Under the pieces are notes generated by a model, which saw nothing but the letters and a program-made list of their open reading frames with translations, did not search any database and was not told the origin of the DNA. Shown here one piece after another: positions 34,351 through 42,501 of a stretch of 64,000 bases of DNA. The position numbers were made by a program, and so were the translations under genes. Position 1 is the stretch's first letter, and every line of letters starts with the position of its first letter. Source of the DNA: Hyphomicrobiales bacterium (GTDB lineage Bacteria; Pseudomonadota; Alphaproteobacteria; Rhizobiales; Rhizobiaceae); contig JAKDNM010000005.1 in NCBI GenBank assembly GCA_030456445.1, forward strand, positions 1-64,000, in the 5' to 3' direction.

Positions 34351-36708
34351 GTGTTCCGCTATCTTCATGGCGAGATGGCGGAACCCGGCTTTCATTCTGA
34401 TACGGCTTTTGCGGCGGGCGGCGGTGAGGCGGCCCCGGCAGGGCGTGCTGCATCGCATGTCGTGCCCCCACCTGCCATGTCCCCGCCTGCCATGCCGGTC
34501 GCCGCGCCGGGCCAGTTCGCCGGGCGCATCTCCGGCACGCCGGGGTTCCTGCTTTACGCGATGACCTTCGCCGCCATCCTGCTTTCCGGCCTCACCTATC
34601 TCTCGGGCTCTCCTTCCTACCTTAGCGTCGCCATCCTGATGGTCGGCATCGCCTCCTTCCTGATCGGCTGGCGAACGCGCAACGACGCGGCGAAAGTCGA
34701 ACGCCTTCTCGACGGCGAGGCGGCCAGCCGCGCCGAGATCGAGACGCTCGCCGACCGCATGTGGGAGTTGCAGGAGAGCGAGGAGCGCTTCCGGGGTCTG
34801 ATCGACGCGCTCGGCGATATCGTCGTCCATCGCGATCGCGAGGGGCGCATCGTCTACGCCAACCGCGTGTTGGCCGACCTGGTCGACTGCCCGCAAAAGG
34901 CGCTGTCGGGCAAGACGCTCGCCAGTCTGGGCATCGACATAGGGGTTGTCCCCGACGCTGCCTTCGCCGACGGCGAGTGCCTGAGTTCCACCGATGTCGC
35001 CATTCGTTCCGGCGGCGAGGCGCGCTGGTATTCCTGGATCGAGCTTTCCGTGCGTGACAAGGCGAGCGACGCCGTCTCCCACCGCGCCATCGCACGCGAC
35101 ATCACCGCCCGCAAGCGCGCCGAAAAAGCTTCCGTGGCGGCGCGCGAGCACGCCGAGTTTGCGAACCTCGCCAAATCGCGCTTCCTGGCAACGGTGAGCC
35201 ACGAGATACGCACGCCCATGAACGGTATCATGGGCATGGCCAAGCTTCTGGCCGATACCCGCCTGTCGCCGGAGCAGCGCACCTATGTCGGCGCCGTCTC
35301 GACCTCGGCCAGCGCGCTTCTCGCCCTGATCGAGGACCTGCTCGATTTCTCCAAGATCGAGGCCGGCCGCTTCGATATCCAGCCGCAATCGGTGGCGCCG
35401 CGCGAGATTGTGGAAAACGTTTGCGAACTTCTCGCCGCCAAGGCCTACGCCAAGGGGATAGGCTTGGGATGTTATTGCGCGCCGGACGTCCCGGCAATCA
35501 TGACCGCCGATCCGAACCGCCTGCGGCAAGTGCTCCTCAATTTGATCGGCAACGCCATTAAATTCACCGACGAGGGCGGTGTGCAGGTGGCAGTGGAGGT
35601 TGCCGGGAAGACGGTGACGCCCTCCATCCGCTTTTCCGTAGCCGATACCGGTCCGGGCATGCGCAAGGCCGATCTGGAGCGGATCTTCCGTGAATTCGAA
35701 CAAGCGGACGGAACCTCGACGCGCAGATATGGCGGCGCCGGCCTCGGCCTCGCCATCTCGAAGCGGATCGTCGAGGCAATGAACGGTTCTATCGGGGTGG
35801 AGAGCGAACCCGGCGCGGGAAGCCGGTTTAATGTCGAACTTCCGCTTGGCCGCCTGACGACGCTTGGCGTACGGCCGAAGGTGCTGGAAGGCCGCGGGAT
35901 CGGCATCCTCTCGCCTAACCGGGTCGAACCGGAACTGATCGCACGGGCCGTCGAGGCCTCAGGCGGCTCGGCGGTCGCAGCCGATAGTGTCGCCGCGCTT
36001 GCCCGCGAGGCGCAGGCGCGTGGCGTCGAGCTCGATTCCATCCTCGTCGATACGGCACTCGAAGAGCCGGATGGCAGCACTCTCAAGCGGCTTCGCCGCG
36101 ATCTGGGCGGGGGCTTCGAAGCCATAACGCTGATCGCTCCTTCCGATCGGGGGCGTCTCGCGGAATACCGGCAGGCTGGTTATGCGACCTTCCTCGCCCG
36201 CCCGGTGCGCGGCGAGACGTTGCTGCGCGTCCTGATCGCCGCGAAATCGGCCGATCCGATCCTGAAAACACCGGAAAAAGCCGAGCCGACAGGCACCGGT
36301 GTGCCGGAAGCCGGCGAAACCGCACTCAACATCCTGGTTGCCGAGGATAACGAGATCAACGCCATGCTGGCGCGAGCGGTGCTGTCGAAGGCGGGACACC
36401 GGGTCCGGCTCGTTACCAATGGCCGTGCGGCGGTCGATGCGGTGATCCATGCTGAGGCCGGCAGGCGCTTCGACGTGGTGCTGATGGACCTGCACATGCC
36501 CGTCATGGACGGTCTCGACGCCATCGCGCTTATCCGCAAGCACGAGGAAGAACACGGCGCGCCGCCCATCCCCATCATGGTTCTTTCCGCCGATGGACAG
36601 GAGACGACACGGCATGCCGTTCTGGCGCACGGCGCCACCGGTTTCGTCTCCAAGCCGCTCGACCCGAAGGCGCTCGCCGAGGTGGTGGCCGAACAAGCCG
36701 TTGCATGA
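34351..36708 (+). CDS. hybrid sensor histidine kinase with PAS and two receiver-like domains
   Basis: 785-residue protein. Order: a Pro/Ala-rich N-terminus; two membrane helices (about 65-85 and 90-107); a PAS sensor (about 143-255); HisKA with phospho-His 284 in SHEIRTPMNG; HATPase (about 390-505) with LIGNAIKF and GGAGLGLAIS; a degenerate receiver-like segment (about 515-625); and a true receiver (about 645-780) with phospho-Asp 713 in LMDLHMP. The GTG at 34351 gives the longest form; an ATG at 34375 is an equal candidate. No response regulator gene is adjacent, so output partners are unknown. Confidence 0.88.
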   Translation: MFRYLHGEMAEPGFHSDTAFAAGGGEAAPAGRAASHVVPPPAMSPPAMPVAAPGQFAGRISGTPGFLLYAMTFAAILLSGLTYLSGSPSYLSVAILMVGIASFLIGWRTRNDAAKVERLLDGEAASRAEIETLADRMWELQESEERFRGLIDALGDIVVHRDREGRIVYANRVLADLVDCPQKALSGKTLASLGIDIGVVPDAAFADGECLSSTDVAIRSGGEARWYSWIELSVRDKASDAVSHRAIARDITARKRAEKASVAAREHAEFANLAKSRFLATVSHEIRTPMNGIMGMAKLLADTRLSPEQRTYVGAVSTSASALLALIEDLLDFSKIEAGRFDIQPQSVAPREIVENVCELLAAKAYAKGIGLGCYCAPDVPAIMTADPNRLRQVLLNLIGNAIKFTDEGGVQVAVEVAGKTVTPSIRFSVADTGPGMRKADLERIFREFEQADGTSTRRYGGAGLGLAISKRIVEAMNGSIGVESEPGAGSRFNVELPLGRLTTLGVRPKVLEGRGIGILSPNRVEPELIARAVEASGGSAVAADSVAALAREAQARGVELDSILVDTALEEPDGSTLKRLRRDLGGGFEAITLIAPSDRGRLAEYRQAGYATFLARPVRGETLLRVLIAAKSADPILKTPEKAEPTGTGVPEAGETALNILVAEDNEINAMLARAVLSKAGHRVRLVTNGRAAVDAVIHAEAGRRFDVVLMDLHMPVMDGLDAIALIRKHEEEHGAPPIPIMVLSADGQETTRHAVLAHGATGFVSKPLDPKALAEVVAEQAVA

Positions 36709-36823
36709 TAGGCCGAACTCCGGCATCCTTGCCGCCAAATGTGGAATTGCCACGAAACAGTCATCCTCCCGTTGCAGGGACCGGCTAGGGATCGGTCTGG
36801 TTACCGAATCGGGAGATTCATCG

Positions 36824-37708
36824 ATGCGGGCGATGATGCTGGAACGTAAGAACAACCCCGTATCCGGCAGGGCGCTTCCCGCAACGCAACGCGAGGATGT
36901 GCCGTGCGGCGGCGTGCTTGGCCGCATCGGCCGGCTGGAAGTCCGCCTGGCGCGGAATACCGAGGAAATCGCCGCCGCGCAGGAGGTCCGTTTCCGCGTC
37001 TTCTACGACGAACTCGGTGCCCGCCGCGACGCGGCTACGGCGTTGGAGCGGCGCGATTCGGATCGTTTCGATTCGGTCTGCGACCATCTTCTCGTCGTCG
37101 ATACGGCGATCCACGGACCCGCCACCCGGCAGATCGTCGGCACCTACCGCCTTCTGCGCCAGGAGAGTGCGATCGCCGCAGGCGGCTTCTATTCCGACGA
37201 GGAATTCCAGCTCGAGGCGCTGATCGCGCGCCATCCGGGACGGCGCTTCCTCGAACTCGGCCGCTCCTGCGTGCTGCCGGCCTATCGCTCCAAGCGCACG
37301 ATCGAGCTTCTCTGGCAGGGCATCTACGCCTATGTCGGCTACTACGACATCGCCGTCATGACCGGCTGCGCCTCTTTCCACGGCACGGTGCCTGCAGCCC
37401 ATGCCGAGGCGCTGTCCTTCCTCGCCCAGAACTGCCGGGCCGATCCCGAATGGGACGTGCGCGCCGTGATCTCGCGCTACCACACGATGGATCTGATGCC
37501 GCCCGAGGCCGTCCATTCGCGCTCCGCGCTCGCCGCCATGCCGCCGCTCATCAAGGGTTATCTCAGGCTCGGCGCCCGCATCGGCGACGGCTGTGTCATC
37601 GACGGCGATTTCGGCACCACGGATGTGTTCATCATCATGCCGATGGAATTCGTTTCCGAGCGCTACTTGAATTACTACAGCGCCGAGGCCGAGCGCTTCA
37701 ACGCATGA
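36824..37708 (+). CDS. olsB: L-ornithine N-alpha-acyltransferase OlsB
   Basis: 294-residue GNAT-type acyltransferase that transfers a 3-hydroxyacyl group from ACP to ornithine, the first step of ornithine lipid synthesis. Visible are the EVRFRVFYDELGARR region, LELGRSCVLPAYRSKRTIELLWQGI (family core, residues about 143-167), and the C-terminal DVFIIMP. The length matches rhizobial OlsB. GGGAGA before the ATG at 36824 sets the start. olsA, which completes the lipid, is not adjacent. Confidence 0.88.
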   Translation: MRAMMLERKNNPVSGRALPATQREDVPCGGVLGRIGRLEVRLARNTEEIAAAQEVRFRVFYDELGARRDAATALERRDSDRFDSVCDHLLVVDTAIHGPATRQIVGTYRLLRQESAIAAGGFYSDEEFQLEALIARHPGRRFLELGRSCVLPAYRSKRTIELLWQGIYAYVGYYDIAVMTGCASFHGTVPAAHAEALSFLAQNCRADPEWDVRAVISRYHTMDLMPPEAVHSRSALAAMPPLIKGYLRLGARIGDGCVIDGDFGTTDVFIIMPMEFVSERYLNYYSAEAERFNA

Positions 37709-37877
37709 ATTGACGGTCCGGCTGCGTAGAATCCTGACGCCGACCAAATAGCCGGCCGCGTCGGTTTTATCGCAATTTGATTGCGGCGCCGTCCTTATCG
37801 TAGTGTGTTCCGGCATTCATGCCGGAGGAGCTATCGATGCCGGACACGCGAAGTCGTTTTCCGCACGAATCGGCGCG

Positions 37878-38549
37878 ATGAGCTACCAGTTCGATTTCCA
37901 GGATGTTTTCGCCGCCTGGCCCGAGCTTGCCTGGGGCGCGCTCCACACGCTCGTGCTTTCCGGCATAGCGATGGCCATCGGTATGGTCGTCGCCGTCGCC
38001 GGGGCGCTCGGCAAGACCTCAGGCCCGAGGCCCGTCCGCATCGTCATCGACGCCTATATCGAGCTGATCCGCAATACGCCGTTCCTGATCCAGATCTTCA
38101 TGATCTTCTTCGGGCTGCCTTCGCTCGGCATACGCCTGTCATCCAATACGGCGGCGGTGATCGCGCTGGTCATCAATGTCAGCGCCTACGGCATCGAGAT
38201 CATCCGGGCCGGCATAGAGAGCATAAACGCCGGGCAGATCGAGGCCGGCAAGGCGCTCGGCCTAAGGCCGCTCCAGATATTCCGCCTCATCGTCCTCAAG
38301 CCCGCCATCCAGGCGATCTATCCGTCGCTGACGAGCCAGTTCATCTTGCTGCTTTTGAATTCCAGCGTCTGCTCCGCCATCGCCGCCACCGAACTGACGG
38401 CGGCGGCCGGCGATATCCAGTCGCGCACCTTCCGCTCCTTCGAGGTCTATTTCGTCATCACCTGCATGTATTTCGTCATGTCCGCCTTCTTCTGGGCCGT
38501 CTTCGGCGTCATCGAGAAGAATTTCCTGCGCACGCCGGTGGAGCGCTAG
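37878..38549 (+). CDS. polar amino acid ABC transporter permease
   Basis: 223-residue permease of the HisM/GlnP class. IELIRNTPFLIQIFMIFFGLP and the EAA loop (EAGKALGLRPLQIFRLIVLKPA) are characteristic. There are about five membrane helices. The ATG at 37878 was selected because the conserved N-terminus begins there; the ribosome binding site is poor. A second permease starts three bases after its stop. Confidence 0.9.
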   Translation: MSYQFDFQDVFAAWPELAWGALHTLVLSGIAMAIGMVVAVAGALGKTSGPRPVRIVIDAYIELIRNTPFLIQIFMIFFGLPSLGIRLSSNTAAVIALVINVSAYGIEIIRAGIESINAGQIEAGKALGLRPLQIFRLIVLKPAIQAIYPSLTSQFILLLLNSSVCSAIAATELTAAAGDIQSRTFRSFEVYFVITCMYFVMSAFFWAVFGVIEKNFLRTPVER

Positions 38550-38552
38550 GCG

Positions 38553-39203
38553 ATGCGTGAACTCGGTTCCGGCGATCTCTTCTACATTATCGGCGCCATC
38601 CGCTGGACGCTGCTGCTTTCCCTCGTCGCCTTCGCCGGCGGCGCGGCAGGCGGGGTGCTCGTCGCGTTGGCGCGCTCGGGCCGCTTCCGCTGGCTGCGGC
38701 TGGTCGCGGCGGGCTTCATCAAGATATTCCAGGGAACGCCGCTCCTGATGCAGCTTTTCCTTGCTTTCTTCGCGCCGGGCATCTTCGGCATCAGCGTCGA
38801 TCCGTGGGCGGCGGCGGCGCTCGGCCTGTCGCTGCATGCCAGCGCCTTCCTCGGCGAGATATGGCGCGGCGCAATCGGGGTCGTGCCGGCCGGCCAGACC
38901 GAAGCCGCCACCGCGCTAGGCCTGCGCTACTGGCCGGTGATGGCGCTGGTTATCGCGCCGCAGGCCGTCCGCATCGCCATTCCGCCGACGGTCGGCTTCC
39001 TGGTGCAACTCATCAAGGGTACGTCGCTCGCCTCGATCATCGGATTTGTCGAATTGACGCGCGCCGCCCAGATCGTGAACAACGCCACCTTTCACCCGTT
39101 CACGATTTTCGGGATCGTGGCGCTTGCGTATTTCTGCGTTTGCTGGCCACTTTCCGTATTGAGCCGGCGGATGGAGCGCAGGCTTTCCGTCGCCCGGCGT
39201 TAA
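38553..39203 (+). CDS. polar amino acid ABC transporter permease
   Basis: 216-residue permease paired with the previous one. It has KIFQGTPLLMQLFLAFF and the EAA loop EAATALGLRYWPVMALVIAPQA. The two probably form a heterodimeric channel. The SBP gene follows after 42 bases. No ATP-binding subunit gene is in this cluster. Confidence 0.9.
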   Translation: MRELGSGDLFYIIGAIRWTLLLSLVAFAGGAAGGVLVALARSGRFRWLRLVAAGFIKIFQGTPLLMQLFLAFFAPGIFGISVDPWAAAALGLSLHASAFLGEIWRGAIGVVPAGQTEAATALGLRYWPVMALVIAPQAVRIAIPPTVGFLVQLIKGTSLASIIGFVELTRAAQIVNNATFHPFTIFGIVALAYFCVCWPLSVLSRRMERRLSVARR

Positions 39204-39245
39204 GGCGCCGATCGCGTAGAAACGAAAACCAACAAAAAGGGAGAA

Positions 39246-40067
39246 ATGTCCATGACAATGACAATCACGCGCCGTGGCTTCGGCATGGTGGCGGCTGCAG
39301 GCCTCGCCACCGCTGCTTTCGGCATTTCCGTGGCCGATGCCGCGACGCCCGATGAGATCAAGAAGAACGGAACGCTGCGCGTCGGCGTCCTGGTCGACTA
39401 TCCACCCTTCGGCGGCACCGACGCCAACCAGCAGCCCGCCGGTTATGACGCGGATGTCGCCGCACTCATGGCGAAATCGCTCGGCGTGAAGCTCGACCTT
39501 GTGCCGGTCACCGGTCCCAACCGCATCCCCTATCTTCTCACCAACAAGATAGACGTCCTGATCGCGACCTTCGGCATCACCGCCGCGCGCGCCAAGCAGG
39601 TCCTGTTCTCCAACCCCTATTCGGCCCTTACGATCTACGTGCTCGCGCCGAAGGATCTGAAAATAACGGGTCCCGAAGATCTCAAATCCGTGTCGATCGG
39701 CGTGGCGCGCGCCTCGACCCAGGACACGGCCATCACCAAGATCGCGCCTGAGGGAACCGACATCAAGCGCTTCGACGACGATGCGACGGCATTGCAGGCG
39801 CTCATCTCCGGCCAGGTGCAGGCGCTCGGCGCCTCCAACACCATCCTTGCGCAACTGAACAAGGATTATCCGAAGATGAAGATCGAGCCGAAGATCACGC
39901 TCAAGGCGCAGGCCAACGGCATGGCGTTCCGCAAGTCCGACACTGCACTCGCGGACTATGCCAACAAGTTCATCGACGAAATCGTCAAGAACGGCGAACT
40001 TTCCAAGATCAACGAGCGCTGGTTCGGCACCAAGCTGGAAGAACTGCCGCCGATGCCGAAGCTGTAA
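39246..40067 (+). CDS. polar amino acid ABC transporter substrate-binding protein
   Basis: 273-residue periplasmic type II binding protein (SBP_bac_3). A twin-arginine-like signal, ITRRGFGMVAAAG, ends near ADAATPDE. The core has LRVGVLVDYPPFGG, AGYDADVAALMAKSLGVKL, and VLFSNPYSALTIYVLAPK. The ligand is probably an amino acid. AAGGGAGAA lies just before the ATG. A shorter start at 39252 is possible. The gene ends 26 bases before the convergent maeB stop. Confidence 0.92.
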   Translation: MSMTMTITRRGFGMVAAAGLATAAFGISVADAATPDEIKKNGTLRVGVLVDYPPFGGTDANQQPAGYDADVAALMAKSLGVKLDLVPVTGPNRIPYLLTNKIDVLIATFGITAARAKQVLFSNPYSALTIYVLAPKDLKITGPEDLKSVSIGVARASTQDTAITKIAPEGTDIKRFDDDATALQALISGQVQALGASNTILAQLNKDYPKMKIEPKITLKAQANGMAFRKSDTALADYANKFIDEIVKNGELSKINERWFGTKLEELPPMPKL

Positions 40068-40082
40068 AGGCAAGCAAATCAG

Positions 40083-40105
40083 GCCGGGGTCGCTCAGACC
40101 CCGGC
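40083..40105. terminator. bidirectional hairpin between SBP and maeB
   Basis: A perfect 9-bp G/C stem (40083-40091 with 40097-40105, loop GCTCA) lies between two convergent genes. The loop contains most of the maeB stop codon. No long T-run follows on either strand, so it may act as a shared weak terminator or 3'-end stabiliser. Confidence 0.6.
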
Positions 40106-42391
40106 ATTGTAGGCGGCGATGGCCGCCATGTTGACGATATCCGAATCCTTGGAGTTGAGCGACACGATCTCCACCGGCTTGTTCAGTCCGACGAGAAGCG
40201 GGCCGATCACGGTTGATCCGCCAAGCTCCTGCAACATCCTGGTCGAAATCGAGGCCGAATGGAAGGCCGGCATGACCAGCACGTTTGCCGGACCGGACAG
40301 GCGGCAGAACGGATATTGCTTGAGCAGCCGGCTGTTCAGCGCCACATCGGCCGCCATCTCGCCGTCATACTCGAAATCGACACGCCTCTTGTCGAGCAGC
40401 TTCACCGCTTCCTGTATGCGCTCGGACCGCTCGCTCTCCGGGTGGCCGAAGGTGGAGTGGGCGAGCATCGCCACACGGGGCTCATAGCCCATCCGCCGCG
40501 CGAAGCCGGCCGCCTCCTCGGCGATGTCGGCGATCTCCTCGGCATTCGGCATGTCATGCACGGCGGTGTCGGCGACGAGCACGGTCCGTCCGCGGCAAAG
40601 CGCGATGGAAACGCCGATGACGCGGTGGCCGGGCCTGGCGTCGATGACGCGCCGCACATCGTCGAGAACGGTGGAGTAGTTGCGGGTGAGGCCCGAGACC
40701 ATCGCGTCGGCGTCGCCCAGCGCCACCATGCAGGCGGCGAAATGGTTGCGGTCGTTGTTGATCAGCCGCTGGCAGTCGCGGAACAGGAAGCCCTTGCGCT
40801 GCATGCGTTCGTAGAGGTGGTCGGTATAGACCGCATTGCGGCGCGAGAGCCGCGCGTTGATGATCTCGATGCCCGGCCGGTCGAGGTCGACGCCGGCATT
40901 GGCGGCGTTCTCGCGGATGACGTCGTCGCGGCCGACGAGGATCGCCGTGCCGAGTTTCTGGTTGGCGTAGGAGATCGCCGCCCGCATCACCTGCTCTTCC
41001 TCGCCCTCGGCGAAGACGACGCGCTTCGGCTGTCGGCGCACGCGGTCGAAGATGCGCTGCAAGGTCGAGGCGATCGGGTCGCGCCTTGCCGAAAGCGCCT
41101 GCGCGTATTTGTCGAAATTGACGATCGGCCGCCGCGCCACGCCCGAATCCATTGCCGCCTTGGCCACCGCCACTGGAATGGCGGAAATGAGCCTTGGATC
41201 GAACGGCACGGGGATGATGTAGTTGGGTCCGTATTTAGGCCGTGCGCCCTGATAGGCGGCGGCGACGTCGTCGGGCACGTCGGCGCGCGCCAGGTCGGCG
41301 AGCGCGTGCGCGGCCGCCATCTTCATGTCGTCATTGATCGTGGTTGCACGCACGTCGAGCGCGCCGCGGAAAATATAGGGGAAGCCAAGCACGTTGTTGA
41401 CCTGGTTTGGGTAGTCCGAGCGGCCGGTCGCCATGATGGCGTCGGTACGGATGTCCGCCACCTCCTCCGGCGTGATCTCGGGGTCGGGATTGGCCATGGC
41501 GAAGATGATCGGCTGCTTGGCCATCGATTCCACCATGGCGCGGGTCAGCGCGCCCTTGGCGGAGAGGCCGAAGAAGATGTCGGCGCCTTCCATCGCCTCG
41601 GCGAGGCTGCGCGCCTTGGTCTTGGCCGCATGCGCCGATTTCCACTGGTTCATGCCCTCGGCGCGGCCCTGATAGACGACGCCCTTGGTGTCGCACAAAA
41701 TGACGTTTTCCGGCGAAAAGCCCATGGCTTTCAGAAGTTCGACGCAGGCGATGCCGGCCGAGCCCGCCCCGTTGCAGACGAGCTTCGCCGACTTCATGTC
41801 GCGGCCGGTCAGGTCGAGCGCGTTGATGAGGCCTGCCGCCGCGATGATCGCGGTGCCGTGCTGGTCGTCGTGGAAGACCGGGATATCGAGCAACTCGCGC
41901 AGCCGCTGCTCGATGATGAAGCATTCGGGGGCCTTGATGTCTTCCAGATTGATGCCGCCGAAGGAGGGGCCGAGATAGCGCACGCAATTGATGAATTCGT
42001 CGGCGTCTTCCGTATCAACTTCCAGATCGATCGAATCCACATCGGCAAAGCGCTTGAACAGCACCGCCTTGCCTTCCATGACCGGCTTGGAGGCGAGCGC
42101 GCCGAGATTGCCGAGCCCGAGGATCGCCGTGCCGTTCGTGATGACGGCGACGAGATTGCCTCGGCTCGTATAGTCGAAGGCGCGGCTCGGATCCTCGGCG
42201 ATCGCGCGGACCGGAACGGCGACGCCGGGCGAATAGGCGAGCGACAGGTCGCGCTGCGTCGCCATCGGTTTGGTCGGGTTGATCTCCAGCTTGCCCGGCC
42301 GGCCGGAAGAGTGGAAATCCAACGCCTCCTGGTCGCTGACCGATGGTCTGGGATTGTCCGATTTGCCCTTCGAAGCCATGGAATCCAACAT
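40094..42391 (-). CDS. maeB: NADP-type malic enzyme with C-terminal phosphotransacetylase domain
   Basis: 765-residue enzyme that decarboxylates malate to pyruvate. The malic enzyme half (about residues 1-430) has RDLSLAYSPGVAVPV, HDDQHGTAI and the NAD(P)-binding VCNGAGSAGIACVELL. A phosphotransacetylase-like half (about 440-765) follows, as in rhizobial Dme/Tme proteins, where it is regulatory rather than a working acetyltransferase. The ATG at 42391 with GGGAGAGA upstream is preferred; ATG 42379 is also possible. It diverges from mutS over 110 bases. Confidence 0.95.
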   Translation of the reverse strand: MLDSMASKGKSDNPRPSVSDQEALDFHSSGRPGKLEINPTKPMATQRDLSLAYSPGVAVPVRAIAEDPSRAFDYTSRGNLVAVITNGTAILGLGNLGALASKPVMEGKAVLFKRFADVDSIDLEVDTEDADEFINCVRYLGPSFGGINLEDIKAPECFIIEQRLRELLDIPVFHDDQHGTAIIAAAGLINALDLTGRDMKSAKLVCNGAGSAGIACVELLKAMGFSPENVILCDTKGVVYQGRAEGMNQWKSAHAAKTKARSLAEAMEGADIFFGLSAKGALTRAMVESMAKQPIIFAMANPDPEITPEEVADIRTDAIMATGRSDYPNQVNNVLGFPYIFRGALDVRATTINDDMKMAAAHALADLARADVPDDVAAAYQGARPKYGPNYIIPVPFDPRLISAIPVAVAKAAMDSGVARRPIVNFDKYAQALSARRDPIASTLQRIFDRVRRQPKRVVFAEGEEEQVMRAAISYANQKLGTAILVGRDDVIRENAANAGVDLDRPGIEIINARLSRRNAVYTDHLYERMQRKGFLFRDCQRLINNDRNHFAACMVALGDADAMVSGLTRNYSTVLDDVRRVIDARPGHRVIGVSIALCRGRTVLVADTAVHDMPNAEEIADIAEEAAGFARRMGYEPRVAMLAHSTFGHPESERSERIQEAVKLLDKRRVDFEYDGEMAADVALNSRLLKQYPFCRLSGPANVLVMPAFHSASISTRMLQELGGSTVIGPLLVGLNKPVEIVSLNSKDSDIVNMAAIAAYNAGV

Positions 42392-42501
42392 TCTCTCCCG
42401 AATACATGCTCTTCTTTGTGGAGCACGACTGTTAAGGCTACACTTTGCAGGGCGGAATCGCCAAGCAGGATTAGCGCACAGGACCAAAAAGCAGTTTCGC
42501 C

